The notes under the pieces were generated by a model. It saw only the letters and a list, made by a program, of their open reading frames with translations. It did not search any database and was not told where the DNA came from. Source: DATGHS01 sp035307785 (GTDB lineage Bacteria; Planctomycetota; Planctomycetia; Gemmatales; Gemmataceae). Taken from it: a stretch of DNA of 8,843 bases. The translations under genes were made by a program, and so were the position numbers. Below are positions 1 to 5,867 of the stretch, piece after piece; within the stretch, counting starts at the first letter, position 1, and each line of letters opens with the position of its first letter. Location of the stretch: assembly GCA_035307785.1 (NCBI GenBank), contig DATGHS010000173.1, positions 1 through 8,843 of the forward strand, given 5' to 3'.

Positions 1-186
1 CGGCAGCAGAATAAGCAGGGTGAACAGGGACACAAACAGACTCGATAAGAGCAGCCAGCTGGTCCAGCCAGGCCGCCAGAGGAAATTCTTGCGCACGTGC
101 GTGATCGCCGGCCGGCCGCATACGATGCAGACCGGTGGTAAGCCGCTGGCAATGGTCTCGCGTTGTTGCAATCGAATCTGCGCCAT
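1..186 (-). CDS. Partial hypothetical membrane protein with N-terminal CxxC motif (3' end outside window)
   Basis: The open frame runs leftward off the window edge, giving 62 residues from the ATG at 186. It reads as a short polar start (MAQIRLQQRE), then LPPVCIVCGRPA with a CxxC pair of zinc-ribbon or rubredoxin-knuckle type. A basic stretch (HVRKNF), a Trp-rich segment and a strongly hydrophobic run (WLLLSSLFVSLFTLLILLP) follow, the last being the first membrane helix. Another in-frame ATG lies at 192, but AGGA at 194-197 sits 7 nt before the 186 ATG and almost touches the 192 ATG, so 186 is preferred. I recall small planctomycete membrane proteins of this form (CxxCG, then W-rich, then TM), but no function is known to me. 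It is transcribed divergently from the copper unit. That this is a real gene is fairly certain; its role is unknown. Confidence 0.72.
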   Translation of the reverse strand, partial: MAQIRLQQRETIASGLPPVCIVCGRPAITHVRKNFLWRPGWTSWLLLSSLFVSLFTLLILLP

Positions 187-491
187 GGCCATTTCCTGTA
201 CACACGCTGAACGGTATTAGGCCGCTACAAAAGCGATTCTTTGCCAACCTTCTGCATTTTACGAGGAGCAAACTGAAAATCTGCCCGATGCCTATCCGTT
301 ACCACCGCTACCAGCCGACCAGCCGGAACAGTTGAACCTGGCAATTCGTTGATTTCGGCATAGTTGGTGAAACCGGAACAACTGGTAGCCGATTCCATTT
401 CTATCCCCGTTGGAAACCCATGCCGAGAGGGACCCGGGTTCTTTGGAATCCGGGTCCCATCTTGAAGAACAAGGGCAAAGGAACTGCTCTC
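187..491. other. Divergent intergenic region
   Basis: About 305 bases lie between the leftward partial gene and the rightward Cys-rich gene, so promoters for both should be here. I found no convincing -35/-10 pair on the + strand. An 8-bp direct repeat CCGGAACA occurs at 323-330 and 373-380, exactly 50 bp apart. A strong hairpin occupies 429-458. The reading frames that cross the region look like chance ORFs. Confidence 0.5.
429..458. repeat. 13-bp hairpin / dyad upstream of the copper unit
   Basis: GGGACCCGG (429-437) is a perfect reverse complement of CCGGGTCCC (450-458). The inner bases also pair (438 with 449 as a G-T wobble, then 439-441 with 446-448), giving a 13-bp stem with a 4-nt loop, TTTG. 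No U-run follows on the + strand, so it is not a standard intrinsic terminator. It ends 33 nt before the ATG at 492. It could be a 5' leader structure or an operator dyad; the sequence does not decide between them. Confidence 0.7.
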
Positions 492-956
492 ATGAAGCAC
501 TTAAGTACGATAGTTGCACTATCGGTGGTGTTGTTATCGCTGCATACGGTTCATTGCCAGCCGCCGGTGCCGGTTGTGCCGCCGGCGGCACCCGTTGTGC
601 CGCCGGTGCTTCACGCCCCGTATCAATCACCGGTCATTCCGGATGCCCACACGCCCGTGGCCATCATTCAGCCGAGCCCGTTTTATCCGGTTGGTCTACC
701 CTCGCCGGTCTGCGAGTGCAACGGCGCCAACAAGATTCACTTTCCGCGCGTCGAAAAGCCCTGGGAGAATTGCAACTGCGTGAACTGCACGTCATTTCGC
801 TGCGAATTGCGCTTCCAGTGGGGCTCTTGCCAGGCATTTTTCGGCGAAGGCCAGTACGATACGAACTACCCGGTCACGCCGGAGACGCAAGACAAGCGTA
901 GAATTCAAACGGGAGGACCGAGCAATCTCCCGTGTGCCTCGGGAAACTGCCGGTAA
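492..956 (+). CDS. Exported Pro-rich, Cys-rich protein, upstream partner of Cu-ATPase
   Basis: This is a 154-residue protein. The start at 492 is chosen over an upstream in-frame ATG at 420 because AAAGGA (477-482) lies 9 nt before it and a signal peptide begins exactly there: MKH, then a hydrophobic core at residues 6-17. The 420 frame would also translate the 429-458 hairpin. Cleavage is probably near residues 21-24; Cys22 has a poor lipobox (TVHC). The mature part starts with a Pro/Val-rich linker (about 24-72, with PPVPVVPPAAPVVPPV) and continues into a Cys-rich domain with CEC (74-76), CNCVNC (94-99), C104, C113 and C148-x4-C153, nine cysteines in all. The next gene, a Cu-type P-ATPase, starts 6 nt after the stop, so the two are probably co-transcribed. 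A periplasmic metal-binding or metal-buffering role is inference from the cysteine clusters and the neighbour. A disulfide-stabilised structural protein is the alternative. I recognise no family. Confidence 0.8.
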   Translation: MKHLSTIVALSVVLLSLHTVHCQPPVPVVPPAAPVVPPVLHAPYQSPVIPDAHTPVAIIQPSPFYPVGLPSPVCECNGANKIHFPRVEKPWENCNCVNCTSFRCELRFQWGSCQAFFGEGQYDTNYPVTPETQDKRRIQTGGPSNLPCASGNCR

Positions 957-962
957 GTCGGC

Positions 963-3257
963 ATGATCGATCCAGTATGCGGCATGACGGTGGACCCGGC
1001 CCATTCTTATGGGCCGGTGCATTTTCAGGGGCAGGATTACTATTTCTGCAATCCGAACTGCCAGCGCCGCTTCGAAACGGAACCCGCCAAGTATCTGGCT
1101 GGGGAAAAGGAACAACACGAACCTTCCGGATTGGCTGTTTCTCAACACACTTCTCATCCCGTGTCCTCTGTTCCCCGCAAGCGCTACGTTTGCCCGATGC
1201 ACCCCGAGGTTGTGAGCGACCGGCCGGGCGCTTGTCCAAAATGCGGCATGGCTCTGGAGCCGGAAGTCGCCTCGCCGGAGGATCAACCCGATCCGGAACT
1301 CGTTGATTTTCAGGGCCGGCTGCTCTGGGGCGCGATCTTCGGCGTGCCTGTGGTATTATTGGCCATGCTCGACATGGTGCCGGGCCGGCCGCTGAGACAC
1401 GTTTTGCCGATGCGGGTCAGTGCCATCATTCAATTGATCTTGAGCGTGCCTGTGGTGCTTTGGTCCGGCTGGCCGCTGCTTGTCCGCGGCGCGCGCTCCA
1501 TCGTGAAGGTAAGCCCAAACATGTTCACGCTGATCGCGCTGGGCGTGGTAGCAGCGTTTCTTTACAGCGTGGCCGCGACCCTTTTCCCGCACTGGTTCCC
1601 GGCCGGCTTTGCCGAACACGGCGCTATCGAGACGTATTTCGAGACAGCCGTGGCTGTGACCCTTCTGGTTCTGCTTGGTCAAGTGTTGGAAATGCGCGCC
1701 CGGCACAAGACCGGCGAGGCAATTCGCCAACTCATTGGGCTTTCGCCCAAAACCGCCCGTATCGTGCTGCCCGACGGCCGGGAAGAAGACCTGGCCATGG
1801 AGTTGATTCAGCCCGGCGACCGGGTGCGCGTGCGGCCCGGCGATAAGATGCCGGTCGACGGCCTGGTGCATGAGGGCCACAGTGCCGTGGACGAATCTCT
1901 CCTCACCGGCGAGCCGATTCCGGTAGAGAAGAACGTGGGCGCGGAAGTCACCGCAGGCACGATGAACGGCAATGGCACCTTGCTCGTCGAAGCGCGGCGC
2001 GTGGGCCAGGAGACACTGCTGGCCGGCATCATCCGACTTGTGAGCGCGGCCCAGCGCAGCCGGGCGCCGATTCAGCGTCTGGCCGATCGTGTGGCCGGTT
2101 TTTTCGTGCCGGTAGTCGTCGCGGTCAGCGTACTCACCTTTCTCGGCTGGGCGATCTTGGGACCAGAAAAAGGCGGTCTGGCGCATGGGCTGTTGAATGC
2201 CGTTGCCGTGCTGATCATCGCTTGTCCGTGTGCGCTCGGATTGGCGACACCGCTGGCGGTGATGGTCGGCGTGGGTCGAGGCGCACAGATCGGAGTGCTC
2301 ATTCGTGATGCCGCAGCCCTGGAAACGCTGGCCAAGGCAGACACACTCGCGCTCGACAAGACCGGCACGCTCACGGAAGGCCGGCCGAAGTTGGTGCGAA
2401 TGGATCCCGCATCCGGATACGACGAGGCCGAACTGCTTCGCTTAACTGCGAGCGTCGAACGCAGCAGCGAGCACCCGCTGGCCGCTGCAGTCGTGCAAGC
2501 GGCGAACGAGCGGCAACTTCCCTTGGCCGCTGTCAGCGAGTTTGAAGCCACTCCCGGCCAAGGCGTGAGCGGTCGCGTCGAAGGAAAACTGGTGCGCCTG
2601 GGAAACGAAGCCTTCGCCGGCCTTGGAGATACGTCCGATCCTCAGGAGGAGCGCGCGCACGGGCGCACGGTCTTGTTCGCTTCAGCGGAGGGCAAGCCGG
2701 CCGGCTGGCTTGCAGTGGAGGATCCCATTCGCGAAACCACGCGCGAAGCACTTCAGCAGCTCCGGGGCGACGGATTGAAGTTGGTCATCCTCAGCGGCGA
2801 CAATCGCACCACCGCCGAGTTCGTGGGCCAACAATTAGAAGTTCATGATGTATTTGCTGACGTGAAACCGGCCGACAAAGCAGAAATCGTAGCCCGACTT
2901 CAAAAAGAAGGCCATTGCGTGGCGTTTGCCGGCGATGGCGTAAACGACGCTCCCGCCCTGGCCCAGGCCGATGTCGGTATTGCCATGGGCACGGGAGCCG
3001 ACGTAGCCATGGAAAGCGCCGGTATCACCTTGGTGCGGCCCGACTTGCAAGCCATTCTCCGCGCCCGGCGTTTGAGCAGAGCCGTGCGCGCGGCGATCCG
3101 CCAGAATCTGGCACTCGCGCTGCTCTACAACATGCTCTGCGTGCCGCTCGCCGCAATCGGCATCATCTCGCCCATCTGGGCCGGCGCGGCCATGAGCCTG
3201 AGTTCGCTCTCGGTGGTTGCAAATTCCTTGCGACTAAGGAGTTGGCGATCGCGCTAA
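963..3257 (+). CDS. copA: Copper-translocating P1B-type ATPase with N-terminal YHS and heavy-metal-binding domains
   Basis: This 764-residue inner-membrane pump, of normal family length, uses ATP to export metal from the cytoplasm. Domains in order: a YHS domain (1-45; DPVCGM with C6, then FCNPNC with C29/C33); a CPMHP heavy-metal-binding module (about 75-100; C77PMHP and C91PKC94GM); helices at about 121-139, 153-174, 187-207 and 224-243; the actuator with TGE at 315-317; the metal-site helix with C421-P-C423; phosphorylation loop D465-KTGT; nucleotide-binding H504-P505; and hinge G657-DGVND. The last two helices carry Y722-N723 and M744-S-L-S-S748. CPC plus YN plus MSxSS is the P1B-1 (Cu+) signature, which favours copper (or silver) over zinc/cadmium. 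The usual GMTCxxC ferredoxin-like domain is absent. The start at 963 gives the intact YHS domain, though its Shine-Dalgarno is weak; translation may be coupled to the gene ending at 956. Confidence 0.95.
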   Translation: MIDPVCGMTVDPAHSYGPVHFQGQDYYFCNPNCQRRFETEPAKYLAGEKEQHEPSGLAVSQHTSHPVSSVPRKRYVCPMHPEVVSDRPGACPKCGMALEPEVASPEDQPDPELVDFQGRLLWGAIFGVPVVLLAMLDMVPGRPLRHVLPMRVSAIIQLILSVPVVLWSGWPLLVRGARSIVKVSPNMFTLIALGVVAAFLYSVAATLFPHWFPAGFAEHGAIETYFETAVAVTLLVLLGQVLEMRARHKTGEAIRQLIGLSPKTARIVLPDGREEDLAMELIQPGDRVRVRPGDKMPVDGLVHEGHSAVDESLLTGEPIPVEKNVGAEVTAGTMNGNGTLLVEARRVGQETLLAGIIRLVSAAQRSRAPIQRLADRVAGFFVPVVVAVSVLTFLGWAILGPEKGGLAHGLLNAVAVLIIACPCALGLATPLAVMVGVGRGAQIGVLIRDAAALETLAKADTLALDKTGTLTEGRPKLVRMDPASGYDEAELLRLTASVERSSEHPLAAAVVQAANERQLPLAAVSEFEATPGQGVSGRVEGKLVRLGNEAFAGLGDTSDPQEERAHGRTVLFASAEGKPAGWLAVEDPIRETTREALQQLRGDGLKLVILSGDNRTTAEFVGQQLEVHDVFADVKPADKAEIVARLQKEGHCVAFAGDGVNDAPALAQADVGIAMGTGADVAMESAGITLVRPDLQAILRARRLSRAVRAAIRQNLALALLYNMLCVPLAAIGIISPIWAGAAMSLSSLSVVANSLRLRSWRSR

Positions 3258-3290
3258 CTGCCAGTTTTCAACAAGCCTGCTAATTCGAAC

Positions 3291-3311
3291 AAAATCGGTA
3301 CGATTTTTTTT
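3291..3311 (+). terminator. Terminator-like hairpin with T-run after the Cu-ATPase gene
   Basis: AAAATCG (3291-3297) and CGATTTT (3301-3307) form a perfect 7-bp stem with a 3-nt loop (GTA), running into eight T residues at 3304-3311. It lies 34 nt after the ATPase stop, where a terminator is expected. The stem is AT-rich, so it may be weak. Confidence 0.55.
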
Positions 3312-3319
3312 CCGTCCTC

Positions 3320-3377
3320 TTGACACAAATCTCAACAACCATTAAATGTGTCATATACTATTGAGATTGAATCTCAG
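3320..3377 (+). promoter_or_regulatory. Interleaved inverted repeats upstream of DUF1559 gene; promoter-like hexamers
   Basis: A TTGACA hexamer (3320-3325) and a TATACT hexamer (3354-3359) occur here, but they are 28 bp apart, so they do not form one sigma-70 promoter. Two inverted repeats interlock: TGACACA (3321-3327) with TGTGTCA (3347-3353), and AATCTCAA (3328-3335) with TTGAGATT (3361-3368). The last arm also starts a tight palindrome, TGAGATT-G-AATCTCA (3362-3376). If TATACT is the -10, this palindrome covers the transcription start, where a repressor could bind. The assignment is inferred. Confidence 0.5.
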
Positions 3378-3415
3378 TATCTGTAATCTTTAGTGCTTCT
3401 CATGGGATACTAACA

Positions 3416-4357
3416 ATGCGCCGCACCGCTTTCACCCTCATCGAATTGCTTGTGGTTATTTCCATCATCGCTATCCTCATTGGCCTATTGCTGCCTGCCG
3501 TGCAAAAGGTTCGCGAATCGGCCGCGCGAACGCAATGCATGAATAACCTAAAGCAAATCGGCCTGGCACTCCACAATTACCACGACATCAATCGCTGCTT
3601 GCCGCCCGGCTACTCGGCAACGATGCCGTTCACGGATGGGACTTCGGATACCGCCCCGGGCTGGGGTTGGGCCTCTTTTATTCTGCCTGACATTGAACAG
3701 GACAACCTCTATCGTCAACTGAACCAGAATCTGCCGGTGCAAAAGTCGGCCGTCATCGGGACGATGGTAAAGGTCTACCTGTGCCCTTCCGACATCTACC
3801 CGCCCAGCGCTTTTTCACTACCGGACGGATTCGGCAATACCATCTGCCTGGCCGCGCCCAGCAGCTACGCGGCCTGCGTCGGCGGGGATGAATCCGGCAC
3901 GACCGATCTAACCGGCCAGGGAGTTTTCTACCGCAACAGCCACACTCGACTCACCGACATCACCGACGGCACGAGCAACACGATCATGATTGGCGAACGC
4001 GCTTGGTCAAACGCCAACGGTATCTGGGCCGGCGCGATTCCCGGCGCCGTCATTCGACGGGGCCAATTCAATCCCTGCCAGCCCAATGTACCGGGCGCCT
4101 GGTATCCGGCGGCCACGCTCGTGCTCGCGCATGCACATTTGAATAACGCCCTAACCGATCCGGATGGCAGTGCCGGTATGGACGATTTCAGCAGCCGGCA
4201 TATGGGCGGTTCGAATTTCGTGTTTGCCGATGGCTCCGTGCGCTTCCTGCGCAGCGTCTCCAGTGATAACTCCGACGGCAATTACACGGCGGATGGACTT
4301 AACTTCCAAGCAATGGGGACGCGCGCCGGTGGTGAAGTGGTGAGTGGTGAGTGGTGA
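3416..4357 (+). CDS. DUF1559 family prepilin-like protein
   Basis: This 313-residue protein has a classic type III (prepilin) signal: short basic MRRTA, then FTLIELLVVISIIAILIGLL, with Glu at position 5 after the predicted cleavage (A5/F6). The DUF1559 hallmarks follow: LPAVQKVRESAARTQCMNNLKQIGLALHNYHD (about residues 25-56) and LPDIEQDNLY. The C-terminal signature has H262, then NFVFADGSVRF (FADGS at 270-274). Planctomycete genomes carry many such paralogues. They are thought to be pseudopilin-like exported proteins, but their exact role is not established. Residue -1 is Ala instead of the usual Gly. A GGGA at 3404-3407 stands 8 nt before the ATG. The gene appears to stand alone, between a terminator-like element and a hairpin. 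The last few residues (VVSGEW) are encoded by a GGTGAGT tandem repeat that also supplies the stop codon. Confidence 0.93.
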   Translation: MRRTAFTLIELLVVISIIAILIGLLLPAVQKVRESAARTQCMNNLKQIGLALHNYHDINRCLPPGYSATMPFTDGTSDTAPGWGWASFILPDIEQDNLYRQLNQNLPVQKSAVIGTMVKVYLCPSDIYPPSAFSLPDGFGNTICLAAPSSYAACVGGDESGTTDLTGQGVFYRNSHTRLTDITDGTSNTIMIGERAWSNANGIWAGAIPGAVIRRGQFNPCQPNVPGAWYPAATLVLAHAHLNNALTDPDGSAGMDDFSSRHMGGSNFVFADGSVRFLRSVSSDNSDGNYTADGLNFQAMGTRAGGEVVSGEW

Positions 4358-4366
4358 GTGGTGAGT
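4331..4366 (+). repeat. GGTGAGT heptamer tandem repeat spanning a stop codon
   Basis: Four perfect tandem copies of GGTGAGT run from 4339 to 4366, preceded by an imperfect 8-nt copy (GGTGAAGT, 4331-4338). The TGA stop of the DUF1559 gene (4355-4357) lies inside the third perfect copy. Confidence 0.85.
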
Positions 4367-4388
4367 GATATCTGAAAGAACCCGTTTA

Positions 4389-4428
4389 CGTTTCGCGCCC
4401 GCTAACCATTAACGGTGGGCGCAAAACG
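4389..4428. repeat. Hairpin between DUF1559 and HEAT-repeat genes
   Basis: CGTTT at 4389-4393 pairs with AAACG at 4424-4428. After one C/A mismatch, GCGCCC (4395-4400) pairs with GGGCGC (4417-4422), and three further pairs (two of them wobble) close a 10-nt loop at 4404-4413. No T-run follows. It may mark the 3' end of the DUF1559 transcript or lie in the leader of the next gene, whose ATG is 18 nt downstream. Confidence 0.55.
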
Positions 4429-4446
4429 CAAGTAGGGGGCTCAATA

Positions 4447-4836
4447 ATGTTGCACCGTTCGAGATGCTTGCTTTTTGTCATCGTTGTAATCGTGCTGTGC
4501 GGCTGCGCCCGCGAGCAACCGAAGATGGCCGGGACGAAATGGGCCTCGGCTCTTCACGACCCGGACGCCAACGTGCGAAAAAAAGCGGCCTTTACGTTGG
4601 GCAACATTGGACCCAGCGATCCAGCCGTTCTGCCGGCATTGATCGAGGCGCTCAAGGATTCAAATGTCGACGTGCGCTATGAGGCGATTCTTGCCTTGCT
4701 GAAGTACGGTCCTGGCGCGCGCGAGTCGATACCGGCATTGAGGGAGCTTCGCGCGCAGGACCGCGATGCAAAAGTTCGCGATGGCGCCGCCAAAGCGATC
4801 GAGCAACTCGAAGAAGATAAAGCAAGGCGGCAATAG
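4447..4836 (+). CDS. Small HEAT-repeat lipoprotein
   Basis: This 129-residue protein begins with a lipoprotein signal peptide: MLHRSR, hydrophobic residues 8-17, and the lipobox L17-C-G-C20, where the last Cys would be lipidated. The mature part consists of short alpha-helical HEAT-like (PBS-lyase-type) repeats: DPDANVRKKAAFTLGNIG, DSNVDVRYEAILALLKYG and DRDAKVRDGAAKAIEQLE. Each has the typical D-x-x-V-R-x-x-A-x-x-A/L core, and they cover about residues 35-122. AGGGGG at 4434-4439 lies 7 nt before the ATG and supports this start. HEAT repeats are usually protein-interaction scaffolds, and tiny lipoproteins of this kind are frequent in planctomycetes. The partner is unknown. No neighbour appears to share an operon with it. 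Confidence 0.87.
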   Translation: MLHRSRCLLFVIVVIVLCGCAREQPKMAGTKWASALHDPDANVRKKAAFTLGNIGPSDPAVLPALIEALKDSNVDVRYEAILALLKYGPGARESIPALRELRAQDRDAKVRDGAAKAIEQLEEDKARRQ

Positions 4837-4841
4837 ACTCG

Positions 4842-4898
4842 CGCCTGGCTGCGCTTCGGCCTCCACCCCCAGGGCGGAGGCCGAAGCGCAGCCAGGCG
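4842..4898. repeat. Perfect 23-bp inverted repeat (large hairpin) after HEAT lipoprotein gene
   Basis: Positions 4842-4864 are an exact reverse complement of 4876-4898, separated by 11 nt. The arms are GC-rich and begin CGCCTGGCTGCGCTTC. Inside the loop a further CCC/GGG can pair. The structure begins 5 nt after the TAG stop of the preceding gene. No T-run follows on the + strand. It could be a strong transcript-end stabiliser or a dispersed REP-like/MITE-like palindrome. Confidence 0.88.
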
Positions 4899-5119
4899 AC
4901 AATCACCCGAAGCCGGCGCCGCATCTCAGTTTTCACCAAAAATGACAATAACCCCCTGAAATTCGGCGCAAACTGTGAAACGCAGCGTCGATTTACTTGA
5001 CGAAGCCACATTGGGATAGGACACTGCGGCCGGGGATGCTTTTCGGAGCGGGGCGGGGCGAATCGGCTCAATCGCCGCCACGAGGGGCCGAAGTCTTCAC
5101 ACCAGAATTCAGGTTATAC
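4899..5119. other. Noncoding stretch, no gene recognised
   Basis: Both strands between the 23-bp inverted repeat and the promoter region of the next cluster lack a believable gene. A leftward frame crossing 4652-5071 overlaps the HEAT gene and looks like a shadow. A TTGACG at 4997-5002 has no acceptable -10 partner. GC-rich runs occur around 5048-5058, but no clear terminator is visible. Confidence 0.45.
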
Positions 5120-5122
5120 CTC

Positions 5123-5219
5123 AAATTTCACGTGACAGTGTGAATTTCGAAAGCTATTTCGTGAAATCTGGAAAAATCGGATGAAATCTTGTTGACTCGC
5201 AATTCCCGCAGGCTAGCAT
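5123..5219 (+). promoter_or_regulatory. Promoter and operator-like region of the five-gene cluster
   Basis: A sigma-70-like promoter is visible: TTGACT (5192-5197, 5/6 match), a 16-bp spacer, and TAGCAT (5214-5219, 4/6 match). Directly upstream, AAATC recurs at 5164-5168, 5174-5178 and 5184-5188, exactly 10 bp apart, with the longer TGAAATCT at 5162-5169 and 5182-5189. Further upstream are the dyads ATTTC-GT-GAAAT (5156-5167), TTTCGAAA (5145-5152) and a bulged AAATTTCAC/GTGAATTT pair (5123-5131 with 5140-5147). Repeats phased to the helical turn and ending 4 bp before the -35 suggest an activator site or curved, UP-like DNA. The function is inferred. Confidence 0.62.
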
Positions 5220-5274
5220 AGGGCCAGCCTTTTTTCGCATGCGTGTATTCGGTCTTGGTTGCCGGGGAATGCGC

Positions 5275-5811
5275 ATGATCTTCTTGAAACGATCCAAATT
5301 GAGTTCGCGCAGCGCCGCAGCGCCGCAGCGCCACAGCTACACGGCGGAACCGACCTGCACTGCATTTCGGTGCGTCTTCTCGGTTTTGTTCCTGCTTCTA
5401 CTGTCTACGACGCTCTCCAGCTGCTCGCGAGTTGGGTCCGGACCAAGCCCCGTTTTAGAGGGAACAGATGGCCCCACCGGAGCTACGAGTTTGGGGCTGC
5501 TTACAGTTTCCCCAGCCAAGCTTGAATTCGGCCAAGTTCACCACGCAGGGCGAAGCGAAAAGAATTTCACTCTTCACAATGCCGGGCGGACAATCGTAAC
5601 CGTTGTTGAAATAACAACGAGCTGCGACTGCTTAAGTATTCGCCTTGAAAATAGCAGCGTCGAGCCGGGGCGGAGCGTGAACGGCGTTGTATCCGTGGAC
5701 TTTTCAATTGAGCCGGAATTCTCCGGCGAGTTGGATCTCTCGGCATATGGGCGCGCCGACGGTAATCGGGGATCCGCTTTCGTGCTAGGTGCGCACATGC
5801 ATGTCGAATAG
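5275..5811 (+). CDS. DUF1573-domain lipoprotein
   Basis: The gene encodes 178 residues from the ATG at 5275. The frame is open from an ATG at 5239, but GGGGA (5264-5268) sits 6 nt before 5275, and the 5239 start would leave only about 13 nt of leader after the predicted promoter. A hydrophobic core (FRCVFSVLFLLLLSTTL) ends in the lipobox L-S-S-C at residues 47-50, so the product is probably a lipoprotein with a longer than usual basic n-region. The mature part has one DUF1573 Ig-like domain: LTVSPAKLEFGQV, then NFTLHNAGRTIV, then the hallmark TTSCDCLSI with its C-x-C, then VEPGRSV. DUF1573 proteins are exported beta-sandwich proteins of poorly known role. It leads a run of five co-oriented genes. 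An octamer tandem repeat lies in its n-region. Confidence 0.87.
   Translation: MIFLKRSKLSSRSAAAPQRHSYTAEPTCTAFRCVFSVLFLLLLSTTLSSCSRVGSGPSPVLEGTDGPTGATSLGLLTVSPAKLEFGQVHHAGRSEKNFTLHNAGRTIVTVVEITTSCDCLSIRLENSSVEPGRSVNGVVSVDFSIEPEFSGELDLSAYGRADGNRGSAFVLGAHMHVE
5308..5331 (+). repeat. Three tandem copies of an 8-bp unit inside the signal-peptide region
   Basis: CGCAGCGC occurs three times in a row at 5308-5315, 5316-5323 and 5324-5331, encoding part of the Ser/Ala-rich n-region of the DUF1573 lipoprotein. Because the unit is 8 nt, loss or gain of one copy would shift the reading frame before the lipobox. Confidence 0.8.
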
Positions 5812-5867
5812 TTGGAGATTCGAGTATGTCACGTATTGGTTAGAACCTTATATTAAGGAGTCCGCAA

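Noticed and set aside
420..491. Upstream in-frame ATG extending the Cys-rich protein to 178 residues
   Set aside because: The extension would be translated from the hairpin and hides the signal peptide. The ATG at 492 has a good AAAGGA and starts exactly at the signal peptide.
225..500. Leftward 91-residue open frame in the divergent intergenic region
   Set aside because: No ribosome-binding site or domain pattern, it spans the hairpin, and it overlaps the start of the Cys-rich gene. It looks like a chance ORF.
1356..2186. Leftward 276-residue open frame inside the ATPase gene
   Set aside because: It lies wholly within a clear P-ATPase and has a low-complexity His/Arg-rich composition typical of an antisense shadow in GC-rich DNA.
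3320..3359. TTGACA and TATACT read as one promoter
   Set aside because: The spacer is 28 bp, far from the usual 16-18. Kept only as separate promoter-like hexamers.
4997..5025. TTGACG as a -35 box
   Set aside because: No TATAAT-like hexamer at a proper distance.
4652..5071. Leftward 139-residue open frame overlapping the HEAT lipoprotein gene and the 23-bp inverted repeat
   Set aside because: Arg-rich, no recognisable domain, and it overlaps a well-supported gene.
5239..5274. Upstream ATG for the DUF1573 lipoprotein
   Set aside because: AGGG lies 15 nt away, too far, and the leader would be very short. The ATG at 5275 has GGGGA at 6 nt.
5826..5854. ATGTCA/TATATT as a promoter for the Cys-rich peptide gene
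   Set aside because: Spacing is 17 bp, but transcription would start at about 5861 and remove the strong AAGGAG site, so it is unlikely to be the working promoter.
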